A stretch of DNA of 64,000 nt from Mixta tenebrionis (GCF_006517625.1 NZ_VHQI01000013.1:19835-83834); one strand, 5' to 3'. Numbered from the stretch's first letter, positions 49,163 to 59,154 are shown. Program-made: numbers and translations. The notes: generated by a model not told the origin, from the sequence alone.

Positions 49163-50212
49163 ATGAAAATACTGGTAATCGGCCCCTCATGGGTCGGCGA
49201 TATGATGATGTCGCAAAGTCTCTATCGCACGCTAAAGGCCGAACATCCTGATGCCGCGATCGATGTGATGGCGCCTGCATGGTGCCGGCCGTTGCTGTCG
49301 CGAATGCCGGAAGTTAACGACGCGCTGGCGATGCCGCTGGGCCATGGCGCGCTGGCGCTGGGCGAACGCTATCGTCTGGGCAAGTCGCTGCGCGACCGGC
49401 GTTACCAGCGCGCTTTTGTGCTGCCCGGATCGTTCAAATCAGCGCTGGTGCCCTTCTTTGCCAATATTCCACAGCGCACCGGCTGGCGCGGCGAGATGCG
49501 CTACGGCCTGTTGAACGATCTGCGCGTGCTGAATAAACCCGCTTTTCCCCTGATGGTGGAGCGCTATGTTGCGCTGGCCTACGACAGCGCACGCGTTAGC
49601 AGCGCGCGCGATCTGCCGCAGCCGCTGCTGTGGCCGCGTCTGCGCGTTGAGCAGCAGGAGAAGCTGGATACCGCCGCACAGTTTGCGCTTTTATCCGAAC
49701 GTCCCATTATTGGCTTTTGCCCCGGCGCCGAATTCGGCCCGGCGAAACGCTGGCCGCACTACCATTACGCCGCGCTGGCGCAGCAGCTGATCGGCGCCGG
49801 CTATCAGATCGTACTGTTCGGCTCCGCAAAAGATAAAGAAACCGGCGAACAGATTCGACAAACGCTGAGCGAAGCCAATCGTCCCCACTGTCGTAACCTG
49901 GCGGGGGAAACGCAGCTGGATCAGGCGGTAATTCTGCTGGCGCACTGCGCAGCGGTGGTTACCAACGACTCCGGGCTGATGCATGTCGCCGCCGCGCTTA
50001 ACCGTCCGCTGGTAGCGCTGTACGGCCCCAGCAGTCCCGATTTTACCCCGCCGCTGTCGCAGCAGGCGCGCGTGATCCGCCTGATTACCGGCTATCACAA
50101 GGTGCGTACAGGCGATGCGGAGCAGGGTTATCATCAAAGCCTGATCGATATCCAGCCTGAACGCGTTATGGAAGAGCTGCAAACTTTACTGAGCCAGCAG
50201 GAGCGCGGATGA
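49163..50212 (+). CDS. waaF: Lipopolysaccharide heptosyltransferase II
   Basis: GT9 enzyme that adds HepII to HepI of the inner core. N-terminal ILVIGPSWVGDMMMSQSLYR and donor site VTNDSGLMHVAAALNRPLVALYG. 349 aa. Overlaps waaC by four bases. Confidence 0.98.
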   Translation: MKILVIGPSWVGDMMMSQSLYRTLKAEHPDAAIDVMAPAWCRPLLSRMPEVNDALAMPLGHGALALGERYRLGKSLRDRRYQRAFVLPGSFKSALVPFFANIPQRTGWRGEMRYGLLNDLRVLNKPAFPLMVERYVALAYDSARVSSARDLPQPLLWPRLRVEQQEKLDTAAQFALLSERPIIGFCPGAEFGPAKRWPHYHYAALAQQLIGAGYQIVLFGSAKDKETGEQIRQTLSEANRPHCRNLAGETQLDQAVILLAHCAAVVTNDSGLMHVAAALNRPLVALYGPSSPDFTPPLSQQARVIRLITGYHKVRTGDAEQGYHQSLIDIQPERVMEELQTLLSQQERG

Positions 50213-51189
50213 AAGTGCTGATTGTAAAAACCTCTTCAATGGGGGATGTACTCCATACGCTGCCGGCGCTTACCGATGCCATGCAGGCGATCCCTGCGGT
50301 ACGCTTCGACTGGGTAGTGGAAGAGAATTTTGCGCAAATTCCTTCGTGGCACCCGGCCGTCGATCGCGTATTGCCGGTCGCGATTCGCCGCTGGCGCAAA
50401 CACTGGTTCGGCAGCCAGCAGCGCGAAGAACGCGTGCGCTTCAGGCAGGCATTGCAGTCGCGCGAATATGACGTGGTCATTGATGCCCAGGGCCTGATAA
50501 AAAGCGCCGCGCTGGTAACGCGCCTGGCGAAAGGCATTAAGCATGGGCAGGACAGCCGCAGCGCGCGCGAACCTTTCGCCAGCTGGTGGTATGACAAACG
50601 TCATGAGATCAGCAAGCAGCAGCATGCGGTTGAACGTACCCGTGAGCTATTCGCTAAAAGCCTTGGCTATGACAAGCCGCAGACGCCAGGCGATTACGCC
50701 ATCGCTTCCCATTTTCTGGCGCATCCGCCGGCGGATGCCGATCGCTATCTGGTTTTTTTGCACGCTACCACGCGTGAGAACAAGCACTGGCCGGAGAGCC
50801 GCTGGCGCGAGCTGATCGAGCGGCTGGCGCCGAGCGGTTTGCAAATTAAGCTTCCCTGGGGGGCCGCGCACGAACAGCAAAGGGCGCAGCGCCTGGCGGA
50901 AGGTTTTGATTATGTGGAAGTTTTGCCCAGGCTGACGCTGGAGCAGGTGGCGCGCACGCTGGCGGGCGCTAAAGCCGTGGTTTCGGTAGATACCGGCCTG
51001 AGCCATCTTACCGCCGCGCTCGATCGCCCTAACATTACCTTATACGGCCCAACGGACCCAGGGCTGATCGGCGGATATGGATTGAATCAGCAAGCCTTGC
51101 GCGCGCCTGAGAACGGCGATATGGCTACGATAAGCGCCGATATGGTGCAACACGCGCTACAGTCATTTTTACATGCGGAAATACCATGA
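50209..51189 (+). CDS. waaC: Lipopolysaccharide heptosyltransferase I
   Basis: GT9 enzyme that adds HepI to Kdo. VLIVKTSSMGDVLHTLPALTDA at the start and VSVDTGLSHLTAALDRPNITLYG in the donor domain are diagnostic. 326 aa. Coupled to waaF upstream and to the GT2 gene downstream through four-base overlaps. Confidence 0.98.
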   Translation: MKVLIVKTSSMGDVLHTLPALTDAMQAIPAVRFDWVVEENFAQIPSWHPAVDRVLPVAIRRWRKHWFGSQQREERVRFRQALQSREYDVVIDAQGLIKSAALVTRLAKGIKHGQDSRSAREPFASWWYDKRHEISKQQHAVERTRELFAKSLGYDKPQTPGDYAIASHFLAHPPADADRYLVFLHATTRENKHWPESRWRELIERLAPSGLQIKLPWGAAHEQQRAQRLAEGFDYVEVLPRLTLEQVARTLAGAKAVVSVDTGLSHLTAALDRPNITLYGPTDPGLIGGYGLNQQALRAPENGDMATISADMVQHALQSFLHAEIP

Positions 51190-52106
51190 ACTCCTGTCGC
51201 CTGAGTATCATCGTTACTGCCCATAACTGTGAAAAATGGTTACAGGGGACGCTTGACAGCATTGTCGCTTCTGCGGGCAGCGCCCTGTCTTGCTGCGATA
51301 TCGTGATTATTAATGACGCCTCAGAGGATAATACACAATATATTATTGAGACTTTTGCTGCTGCATATCCCCAGGTTCGCTATCAACAAACCTCGCTGCG
51401 TAATATTGGTAAAGTTCGTAATTACGCGGTCACACAGGCACGGGGCGATTATGTTCTGATGGTTGATGGCGACGATAAGCTACTTCCTGGCGCCGTTGAT
51501 GCGCATCTGAAAATTTTAACAGAGCAGTCTCCTGATATATTTTTAAGCAAGCTGATTGAAAGCCGGAACGGTAAAACAAGCCGTGCCGCTGTATGGCATA
51601 ATCGCTCTCCTGAGACGTTGACCAACAACGAGGCGATTACCCGCTTTCTGATACATCGTGATATTCAGGCGCATTTTATCGGCCAGTACTTTCTGCGTCG
51701 TTTACTGCAGGAATATCCTTTTCCACCTTTTATTTGTTATGAGGATGCCTGGCTTTTCCCTTTATTATTAATAAAAAGCAAAAAAATATTATATGCGGAT
51801 TCAGGTTTTTATCTCTACAATAAACACGCCTCCAGCCTGTCAACGCGTATCCATCCTGATAAAATCAACTGTCTGTTAACGGCGACCCAACATATGGATG
51901 AGGTTCTGCCATCTCATTATCAACCGCTTATTACCTGTCACTGGATTGAAGTTGCAAATCGACACAGTGAAATATTGAAAGCAACAGGAGAATGGGAAAA
52001 GGTGATAAAGCGCATTAACCAGCAAAGCCTGCTCGCTTTCCTTTTTAACAGTCAGATAAGATGGAGTTATAAGCGTAAGATGTTAAAAGTAAGGCGGCTG
52101 AAGTAG
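51186..52106 (+). CDS. Glycosyltransferase family 2, LPS core type
   Basis: Inverting GT-A transferase, 306 aa. N-terminal LSIIVTAHNCEKWLQGTLDS, the IINDASEDNT nucleotide site and the metal motif MVDGDDK (DGDD) are typical. Its start overlaps waaC, so it belongs to the hldD-waaF-waaC operon. The 3' half is AT-rich compared with waaC. Which core sugar it adds cannot be read from the sequence. Confidence 0.88.
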   Translation: MNSCRLSIIVTAHNCEKWLQGTLDSIVASAGSALSCCDIVIINDASEDNTQYIIETFAAAYPQVRYQQTSLRNIGKVRNYAVTQARGDYVLMVDGDDKLLPGAVDAHLKILTEQSPDIFLSKLIESRNGKTSRAAVWHNRSPETLTNNEAITRFLIHRDIQAHFIGQYFLRRLLQEYPFPPFICYEDAWLFPLLLIKSKKILYADSGFYLYNKHASSLSTRIHPDKINCLLTATQHMDEVLPSHYQPLITCHWIEVANRHSEILKATGEWEKVIKRINQQSLLAFLFNSQIRWSYKRKMLKVRRLK

Positions 52107-52119
52107 CCGCCTGCTGGTA

Positions 52120-53406
52120 TTATGACAATCGATTCTGCTGCATAACGCTAATATTTTTCCACATAACGCTTAAAATTAGCAGAAGCGAGGTACATATTGT
52201 CAGCTCACGGCTGATAAAAACGACGTCCGTCAGGCCGCTTATTATTACTATGACTATCACAGAAAGTAGCAAAGCGTTTCTTCTACACAGCGCGTTAATC
52301 AAAGTTACCATGTAAAACAAAAGCATCGTCAAAGCACCCAGGATGCCTTGCAGGGTCGCGCTATCGATTAATTCATTATGCAAGTGCACGGAGACATAGG
52401 GCAGCGCGCTGGCATCACGATGATGTTCTTTAACATAGCGCTTAAACCATATTTCCCTTTGTTCCATATTCATTCCCAGCGGATGTGCTCTGAAACAGGC
52501 TATACCTATATTCCACATAGCAAACCGGCTGGTTAACGATCCCATTTTGTTTCCCTGGTCCTGACTATAGCGATCGATTTCAGTAATCGTTTTGTCCAGT
52601 CTGGGTTTAATCATCGGCTGGTAGCATGCTGCGCCAAGCAAAAGTATAGCGATAAAGCTTCCCATGGCGGCCTTCCAGCCTAAATAGTTGAACTGCAGCA
52701 GGCCAATGAAAAAGATAACGATTGGAAACGCTGCCATCATATTACGCGTACCGGTTTGTATAATAATAAACCAGGAGACGATAAATAAGGCCAGACATAA
52801 CAACAGCTGGTATTTACTGTTTTTTTTCGCCGCCAGGATAAAAATCGTAACCGCTGATAACATTGCATAGCCGTAAGCGGAGACGGTTGCGCGATCCAAG
52901 GTAAATTCAACCCGTTGGGCGCCACTTAAAAACTGGTAGAATCCATAGGCTGTTGCTCCGATAAAAGCAATAAATAATCCCCACTCAACTATACGCTGGC
53001 TAAGTAGTGGAAAGTTTATGTACTTTTTAAACAAATAATAGCCTATAACGGCAGCTATCAATAAACGTTTCCCGGCATTAAGGTAGTCATTAAAAGGATT
53101 TAACTCTGGCTGCCCCAAATAGTGCCAGTAGAACCAAATGACTTTGCTGCCGCCCAGCAAAGCCAGTGCGGCGACCGGCCAGATATGGCTGCGGTTAACT
53201 TGTCGCCAGCTTGAGATAATTCCAGCGATTGAGAAATAGAATGCCCAGTAAAAAGCAACCTTTGCTAATTTTTCATCAATAAAGGTGCATATAACAGAAA
53301 GCATAACGGTTAACAGAGCAAAAACATACAGCAGTTCTCGCCAGTTTATTTTCATATCGGAAATTTTTAACCGGTCCGTAAAAGGTTGTACCTTAATCAT
53401 TCTCAC
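52120..53406 (-). CDS. waaL: O-antigen ligase WaaL
   Basis: Polytopic inner-membrane enzyme that attaches undecaprenyl-linked O-antigen to core-lipid A on the periplasmic side. About ten to twelve hydrophobic segments; the large periplasmic loop region contains TSRFAMWNIGIACFRAHPLGM and HLHNELIDSATLQG, the latter with the conserved histidine of WaaL, and TGTRN with the conserved arginine. Start uncertain: GTG 53406, ATG 53400 and ATG 53355 are in frame; AGGT precedes the first. 428 aa, AT-rich. On the opposite strand from most of the cluster. Confidence 0.88.
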   Translation of the reverse strand: MRMIKVQPFTDRLKISDMKINWRELLYVFALLTVMLSVICTFIDEKLAKVAFYWAFYFSIAGIISSWRQVNRSHIWPVAALALLGGSKVIWFYWHYLGQPELNPFNDYLNAGKRLLIAAVIGYYLFKKYINFPLLSQRIVEWGLFIAFIGATAYGFYQFLSGAQRVEFTLDRATVSAYGYAMLSAVTIFILAAKKNSKYQLLLCLALFIVSWFIIIQTGTRNMMAAFPIVIFFIGLLQFNYLGWKAAMGSFIAILLLGAACYQPMIKPRLDKTITEIDRYSQDQGNKMGSLTSRFAMWNIGIACFRAHPLGMNMEQREIWFKRYVKEHHRDASALPYVSVHLHNELIDSATLQGILGALTMLLFYMVTLINALCRRNALLLSVIVIVIISGLTDVVFISRELTICTSLLLILSVMWKNISVMQQNRLS

Positions 53407-54361
53407 CGTACCTGAAGTGTTGATAATATTCCGCCAGCGTCATGCCGCACGTACGCGCCTGTAGCCAGCTGAATAGCCCTTCTAAATCATCATACAACCG
53501 TTCAATATCCGCTTCGTTTTTAAACGTTGGGCTGCCGTCCGGCATAAATTCCGACGAATGCAGCATAAATTCTACGTAATCACTTCCTTCCGCCAGGCTC
53601 GCCTGCACAACCTGCTGCATCGCGGCCAGATTGCCGCCTGAGGGGCGCAGCCAGTTCACCGATGGACCGCGCGTCTTGCCGCGCAGGCGATGGTAGCCCT
53701 GCTTCAGGCGGTTCACCAGCGCGGAATGCTTGTACTGAATACTCATCGGCACTTCCAGCAGAGTCGTTGCGCCGCTGCGTGAGATATCGTCAGCATCGAG
53801 AAAATAAGCGTGGCGAGGAAAATGGGTATAGTCCGTACCGCCCTGCCCCTGCGGCGCGCCCGGTGAGTTACGCCAGCTCACGCGCGGGGTGACCGAACAG
53901 TCAACCTGATAGCCCAGCTCACGCAGCACCGCGGCATAGCGCTCATCAAAGGCCCACCGACCGGCGCGGTGGCTCACCATTTTCGTGCGGAACTTTTCTT
54001 CCAGCAGATCGGTCATAAATTTGACCTTATCACGCAGCACGTCATCCGGATATTCAATAAGATAGGGTTGCCAGCGCCAGTCATCATCCGTTAACGGCGC
54101 TGTCGGCGGGCTGTTCCATGCGTGCAAATGCATACCAACTTCGGCCTGACCGCGCCTGACGGCGTCATGCGCAAACTCTACATAAGCCGGATCGCAGGCC
54201 ATCTCATAGTTAGTCAGCCAGGTCGGCTTGAAACCATATTTTTCACAGAGCGCCTGAAAACGCGGTAAAAAAAGTGTATTCCGCGTGGTGATGGTACGAT
54301 GATTGCGCCAGAGATTGTCGCCTTCGGTATCAATTGTGATGAGAAATGCCGGTTTATTCAT
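53393..54361 (-). CDS. Polysaccharide deacetylase family protein (WalW-like)
   Basis: NodB-type carbohydrate deacetylase fold, probably cytoplasmic because there is no signal peptide. ITIDTEGD holds the first aspartate, GMHLHAW the metal histidines and SHRAGRWAFD the next conserved block; LLHSSEFMP-like FMLHSSEF near the C-terminus carries a further histidine. 322 aa. It overlaps the start of waaL, so the two form an operon. A likely role is removing an acetyl group from a core hexosamine (inference, from position in the core cluster). Confidence 0.82.
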   Translation of the reverse strand: MNKPAFLITIDTEGDNLWRNHRTITTRNTLFLPRFQALCEKYGFKPTWLTNYEMACDPAYVEFAHDAVRRGQAEVGMHLHAWNSPPTAPLTDDDWRWQPYLIEYPDDVLRDKVKFMTDLLEEKFRTKMVSHRAGRWAFDERYAAVLRELGYQVDCSVTPRVSWRNSPGAPQGQGGTDYTHFPRHAYFLDADDISRSGATTLLEVPMSIQYKHSALVNRLKQGYHRLRGKTRGPSVNWLRPSGGNLAAMQQVVQASLAEGSDYVEFMLHSSEFMPDGSPTFKNEADIERLYDDLEGLFSWLQARTCGMTLAEYYQHFRYGEND

Positions 54362-54700
54362 CTTACTTTCAACGCTCCACAGGTTAAGCCGCCATGTTAC
54401 GCAGCCCGATTCTTAAGGGCAAAATTATTTCACCTTACAGAAGTCGCCATGGTCTGTAACAACCGGTCAAACAGGGTTTAATTAAGATGTTATGGGCAGA
54501 TCGGTAGGTTTTTTTAGCCGATATGATGGAGTAATCTTCAACGACAATACGACGCCGGGCCAGCAGCCCTGCAGAGGCGCATCTGCCGCCGACATGCGCT
54601 TATCGACGTTAAAAAACGAATAACTTAACTAACGACAAGATTGCTTTTACACTTTTGGCAGTGCGTAGTAGTTATTGTTACACACAGAAGGATTTAAACA
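54362..54700. other. Divergent promoter region within the LPS core cluster
   Basis: About 340 bases between divergent genes, AT-rich in parts. I looked for the RfaH-linked ops/JUMPstart element; only a fragment (CGGTAG near 54503-54508) is present, which is not enough. No gene seen. Confidence 0.5.
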
Positions 54701-55804
54701 TTGTCCAGGCGTATTTTGATGATCATTGATGGCTTACCAGGCGGAGGTGCGGAAAAAGTCGTGCTAACGCTGGCTAAGGGCCTGTTATCGCTGGGGCATC
54801 ACGTCTCGCTGTTTTCGTTGCGCAGCGTTTGTGATTACCCTCTGCCGACCGGGCTGGACTATCAGGTGATTCAGGATAGCTGCCGCCGGCCATGGCGTAA
54901 ACTTACCGAGCTGCATCGCCGGGCGCATCTGCTGGACCAGGCGGTTATCGATGCCGAGCATCGCTACGGCGCCTTCGATCTGGTGATCTCCCATTTGCAT
55001 AAAACGGACCGCATCGTTAGCCGCTGCCGCCACCTCGACCCGGCGAGAACCTGGTACTGCCTGCACGGCGTCTTTTCCGCCTCCTATCTGGCGCGACGCA
55101 AAGGTTTTTCCCGCTGGCTGAAAATTCATAAAACCCGCCGCGTTTATCAGCATCGCAACATTATTGGCGTATCGCCGTTCGTTATCGACGATCTGAAGCG
55201 GCATTACGGCATCCAGCCCGCACGGGAAGCGGTGATATTCAATCCGTTCGACGTCAGACTGATTGTTCAACAGTCCGGCGAACCCTGCGAACTCTCCGGC
55301 CAGGATTACCTGCTGCACGTTGGGCGTTTTCACGCTACCAAGCGTCACGATCGACTGTTGGAGGCCTACGCCAAAAGCGGTTTGCAGGCGCCGCTGGTGT
55401 TGATTGGTCAGGGCGATCCGGCGCGTATCGCCACGCTAAAGCAGCTGGCTGAAAGGCTGAATATTGCCGAACGTGTCATTTTTAAAGGTTTCACCCATAA
55501 TCCCTATGCATGGATAAAACATGCACGTATGCTGATTGTCAGTTCAGACAGCGAAGGGTTTGGCAATGTGTTGGTTGAAGCGCTGCTCTGCCGGACGCCG
55601 GTTGTCAGCACCCGTTGTCCCGGCGGCCCGGAAACTATACTGCAGGGCGAGCTGGCGCGCGGTCTGGCAGAGATGACCAGCGAGTCGCTGGCGGAAAAAA
55701 TGCGGGATATCTACCATCATCCACCTGAACTTCAGCAGCTTGATCTTTCAGGCTATTCTCTTGAGGTCATCTGTCAGCGTTACCTCGCACTGATCGAGCA
55801 CTGA
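54701..55804 (+). CDS. Glycosyltransferase family 4, LPS core type
   Basis: GT-B retaining transferase of 367 aa. TTG start with AAGGA nine bases upstream. N-terminal MIIDGLPGGGAEKVVLTLAKGL and the C-terminal block SSDSEGFGNVLVEALLCRTPVVST are standard GT4. Resembles WabH-type outer-core transferases in position and size, but I cannot assign it securely. Confidence 0.87.
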   Translation: MSRRILMIIDGLPGGGAEKVVLTLAKGLLSLGHHVSLFSLRSVCDYPLPTGLDYQVIQDSCRRPWRKLTELHRRAHLLDQAVIDAEHRYGAFDLVISHLHKTDRIVSRCRHLDPARTWYCLHGVFSASYLARRKGFSRWLKIHKTRRVYQHRNIIGVSPFVIDDLKRHYGIQPAREAVIFNPFDVRLIVQQSGEPCELSGQDYLLHVGRFHATKRHDRLLEAYAKSGLQAPLVLIGQGDPARIATLKQLAERLNIAERVIFKGFTHNPYAWIKHARMLIVSSDSEGFGNVLVEALLCRTPVVSTRCPGGPETILQGELARGLAEMTSESLAEKMRDIYHHPPELQQLDLSGYSLEVICQRYLALIEH

Positions 55805-55887
55805 GCATGAAGCACACTAATGGAATATATTTTTTAACAGGGGATTGTTATGTTTTGCCTCGAAGCCAGTACCGCTGAGGAAACGGT

Positions 55888-56988
55888 GTGAATTACATTT
55901 TTATTTTTATTTTACTGCTGCCGCTAAAATGGATAAGAAAACTGTTCCATAAAAAAACCGGGCGCAATCTGGTAATTCAGACCGCTAAAATCGGCGATTT
56001 TATTAATATCACGCCGCTGCTGGCCTACCTGCAGCGCAGCGATGCGCTGCTCAGCCGTACCGTCGCGCCCCTGGCGCAAAACGACGATACGCTGCAGGAA
56101 ATCTGGTATATCGAAGATCACAAAAACAGCCTGCGCGCTAAAATTGGCCTGGCGCTGCAGCTGATGAATCGCTACGACAATGTTTATCTGCTGCACCCAA
56201 ACAACATCAATCTTTTTTATGCCGCCTGCTGTAACGCGGGAAATAAGCGTTTCCTCTCCAGCTATCGGCGTAGATGGTATCAGGCGCTGTTCTACTGGAC
56301 GGCCAGCGGCACCGTAAAACATGAAAAGCATACGCTGACGCTAGAAAACTATCTTAAGCTGGGAGATCCGCGGCTGACTAAGGACAGCTACCCAAAGCAC
56401 GCCACCCGTCCGCTCTGTCCGCTTGCCGCTATTCCGGCAGCGCTGCAGCGCCAGGACGGGATCAAAATCGGCCTGAGCATTTCCGCAGGCAATCAGGCAA
56501 AAACTATTCCCCCGGTTATCTGGCAGCGCCTGTTTGATCGGCTGGCCGATCTGCCCTGCCTGTTTTATATATTCGGCTCGCCTGGCGAAATGGAGCGGCT
56601 GCAGGCGCTCTATCAGGTGGTGGGAGAACGCGATAATATTATCAGCCTGATTGGCGATATCCCGCTGGAGGGGCTGCCGCATGCGATCAGCATGATGGAC
56701 TTTTACATCGCCTCAGATTCCGGTAATGTTTATATCGCTGACGCCGTTGGCGTGCCGGTGATTTTGATCTACGGCCCCTGCTGCATAGAAGAGCAGCGCC
56801 CGTTAGGCGATGTGCTGTTGATTGGCCCCGATCGTATCGCGCCTTCCTCGTTTGTTTTCGCCGCACAATATCGTTTTCCCTATCCGGCGGAACAGCTTTA
56901 CGCGCTCGATCGGCACAGGCTTGATGATATCCATGATTTTATTGCCGCACGCCAGCCGCACCGGCTGCGCCAGACCAAACTTCATTAA
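55888..56988 (+). CDS. Glycosyltransferase family 9 protein, LPS core type
   Basis: 366 aa, GTG start (55888). An N-terminal hydrophobic segment (YIFIFILLLPL) precedes the GT9 domain, which begins NLVIQTAKIGDFINITPLL. The donor half contains ASDSGNVYIADAVGVPVILIYGP, equivalent to the DSGxxHxA region but with Asn-Val-Tyr-Ile in place of the usual His, so catalysis or donor choice may differ from heptosyltransferases. Next to the GT4 and GT2 genes in one run. Confidence 0.82.
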   Translation: MNYIFIFILLLPLKWIRKLFHKKTGRNLVIQTAKIGDFINITPLLAYLQRSDALLSRTVAPLAQNDDTLQEIWYIEDHKNSLRAKIGLALQLMNRYDNVYLLHPNNINLFYAACCNAGNKRFLSSYRRRWYQALFYWTASGTVKHEKHTLTLENYLKLGDPRLTKDSYPKHATRPLCPLAAIPAALQRQDGIKIGLSISAGNQAKTIPPVIWQRLFDRLADLPCLFYIFGSPGEMERLQALYQVVGERDNIISLIGDIPLEGLPHAISMMDFYIASDSGNVYIADAVGVPVILIYGPCCIEEQRPLGDVLLIGPDRIAPSSFVFAAQYRFPYPAEQLYALDRHRLDDIHDFIAARQPHRLRQTKLH

Positions 56989-56990
56989 CC

Positions 56991-57992
56991 ATGACTCAAC
57001 TTTCTGACACCGCTTCCCCTTTGCTGAGCGTTATCGTTCCGATGTATAACGCAGGCGAGCTGTTCGACAAGTTTATGGCGTCGCTGCTGGCGCAAACCTT
57101 TAACCGTCTTGAGGTCATCATCGTGAATGATGGCTCGACGGACGGCAGCGGCGAACGGGCGGCGGAGTACGCTGCGCGCTATGCGCATATCAGCGTGATC
57201 GATCAGCAGAACGGCGGCGTCTCCCGCGCGCGCAACGCCGGCCTCGCGGTAGCGCGCGGCAAGTATGTTACCTTTCCGGACGCCGACGATACCCTTTCGC
57301 CCGCCCTCTATCAGACGCTGGTAGAGATGGCGGAACAGGATGAGCTGGATGCCGCCCAGTGCAACGCCGAGTGTTTCTATACCGGCAGCCAGCGCGTCAG
57401 AACGCTGATCCCTCACGATCGGCTGACCTCGACCGGCGTGCTGGACGGCGCCGCCTGGCTAAGCAAGGCGCTGGCAACCCGCCGCTACCTGCACGTGGTC
57501 TGGATTGGCATCTATCGTTTATCGCTGATCAAATCCTGTAACTTGCTGTTTGAACCGGGGCTGCACCACCAGGATATCCCCTGGACGACGGAATTTATGC
57601 TTAACGCGCGCCGGGTACGTTATACCGACGTAGCTTTGTATCGCTATCATGTCCATGACCAGTCTATCAGCAACCGCAAACGTACCGGCCAGCGCAACGT
57701 GGAGTACCAGCGTCATTATCTGAAAATTGCGCGTATGCTGGAGGAGATAAATCAGCGCTATCGCGGAAAAGTAACTATTTATCCTGAGTTTCATTATCAG
57801 ATAACCCATGAAGCGCTAAGCGTTTGCCACTCGGTGCGTCGTGAACCGGAAGCCGCCGCGCGTCAGGCGATTATTGCTGATATCTTCGCCACCCAAACCC
57901 ATCGTCGAATGTTACGCAATGCGCGTGGTCTGAAGCAGTGGTATCAGCTACTACTCTGGCTCTGTCGTCTTTATCGCTGGCGCCAGCGTTAA
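56991..57992 (+). CDS. Glycosyltransferase family 2, LPS core type
   Basis: 333 aa inverting transferase. LLSVIVPMYNAGELFDKFMAS, IIVNDGSTDGSGERA and the metal motif FPDADDTL identify GT2. The C-terminal part is helical and basic, fitting membrane association. Its ATG follows the preceding stop within two bases. Acceptor not assignable. Confidence 0.88.
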   Translation: MTQLSDTASPLLSVIVPMYNAGELFDKFMASLLAQTFNRLEVIIVNDGSTDGSGERAAEYAARYAHISVIDQQNGGVSRARNAGLAVARGKYVTFPDADDTLSPALYQTLVEMAEQDELDAAQCNAECFYTGSQRVRTLIPHDRLTSTGVLDGAAWLSKALATRRYLHVVWIGIYRLSLIKSCNLLFEPGLHHQDIPWTTEFMLNARRVRYTDVALYRYHVHDQSISNRKRTGQRNVEYQRHYLKIARMLEEINQRYRGKVTIYPEFHYQITHEALSVCHSVRREPEAAARQAIIADIFATQTHRRMLRNARGLKQWYQLLLWLCRLYRWRQR

Positions 57993-58044
57993 CGACAAAA
58001 CGGGAGAAGCCTGTGCGGCGCTTTTCCCGCAGTTAGCTTTCCCC

Positions 58045-58050
58045 TAGAAT
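58045..58050 (+). promoter_or_regulatory. Possible -10 element upstream of waaQ
   Basis: TAGAAT lies 31 bases before the waaQ start in the 88-base gap after the GT2 gene. No good -35 is seen, so it may be chance. Confidence 0.25.
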
Positions 58051-58080
58051 CGGCTCACTTGATCCTGAGACAGGTTTTGT

Positions 58081-59154
58081 ATGGCAACTATCCCTGCATC
58101 CTTTACACCGCGTACTATTCTGGTGATTAAACTACGCCATCACGGCGATATGCTGCTAACGACGCCGGTCATTAATGCGCTGCGCCAGCGTTATCCCGAC
58201 GCTTCGATTGATGTGCTGCTTTATCAGGAAACATCTCCGATGCTACAGGCGCATCCCGCCATACGTCATCTGCATCGGATCGACCGTAAATGGAAAAAGC
58301 TGGGCGCCTGGCAACAGCTAAAGCATGAGCTGGCGCTGGTAAACGCCATTCGGCGCAGCCGCTACGATCTGGTTATCAACCTGGCCGATCAGTGGCGCAG
58401 CGCGCTGATTACGCTGATTTCCGGCGCGCAGGAACGCATCGGCTTTGCCTACAACAAGCGCGATAACGCTTTCTGGCGTCTTTGCCATAACCAGCTGGTT
58501 GCCGCCACAAGCTTTAATCAGCTGCATACCGTTGAGCAGAATCTGCTGGCGCTTTCCCCGCTTGGCATACCGACGAACCATGTCCCCGTCTCAATGCATT
58601 ACGCTCATCAGGAGTGGCTGGCTACGGAGCAGCTGCTGCTCCAGCGCGGCGTTAATGGCCCTTACGTAGTGATTCAGCCCACCTCACGCTGGGTATTCAA
58701 ATGCTGGGATGATGAAAAGATGGCGGCATTAATCGATCGGCTTAATCAGCCCGACCTGAAGATTGTATTAACCGCCGCGCCGGATGCGAAGGAGATGGCA
58801 ATGATCGAGCATATTCTGTCGCTTTGCCGCAACCCGCAGGTTACAACCATCGCCGGCCAGCTTAGCCTGACGCAGCTGGCGGCGCTGATCGATCATGCCC
58901 GGCTGTTTATCGGCGTCGATTCTGCGCCGATGCATATGGCAGCGGCGCTGCAAACGCCCTGCGTGGCGCTGTTTGGCCCAACCAAACTTCAGCACTGGCG
59001 TCCGTGGGGTGAAAACAACCGCGTTATCTGGGCCGGCGATTACGGTCCGCTGCCCGCGCCGGACTCTATCGATACGCAAACCGAACGACGTTATCTGAGC
59101 GCGATTCCGGTTGATGACGTGGTTGCAGCCGCAAGGAGTTATCTGGATGCGTAA
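58081..59154 (+). CDS. waaQ: Lipopolysaccharide heptosyltransferase III
   Basis: GT9 enzyme that adds the side-branch HepIII to HepII. ILVIKLRHHGDMLLTTPVINAL at the N-terminus and IGVDSAPMHMAAALQTPCVALFGPT in the donor domain are the WaaQ signatures. 357 aa. The wabG-type gene starts inside its last codons. Confidence 0.95.
   Translation: MATIPASFTPRTILVIKLRHHGDMLLTTPVINALRQRYPDASIDVLLYQETSPMLQAHPAIRHLHRIDRKWKKLGAWQQLKHELALVNAIRRSRYDLVINLADQWRSALITLISGAQERIGFAYNKRDNAFWRLCHNQLVAATSFNQLHTVEQNLLALSPLGIPTNHVPVSMHYAHQEWLATEQLLLQRGVNGPYVVIQPTSRWVFKCWDDEKMAALIDRLNQPDLKIVLTAAPDAKEMAMIEHILSLCRNPQVTTIAGQLSLTQLAALIDHARLFIGVDSAPMHMAAALQTPCVALFGPTKLQHWRPWGENNRVIWAGDYGPLPAPDSIDTQTERRYLSAIPVDDVVAAARSYLDA

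Noticed and set aside
54490..54700. RfaH ops/JUMPstart element upstream of the LPS transferases
   Set aside because: Only CGGTAG and a loose GCAGTGCGTAGTAG are present; the full element is not.
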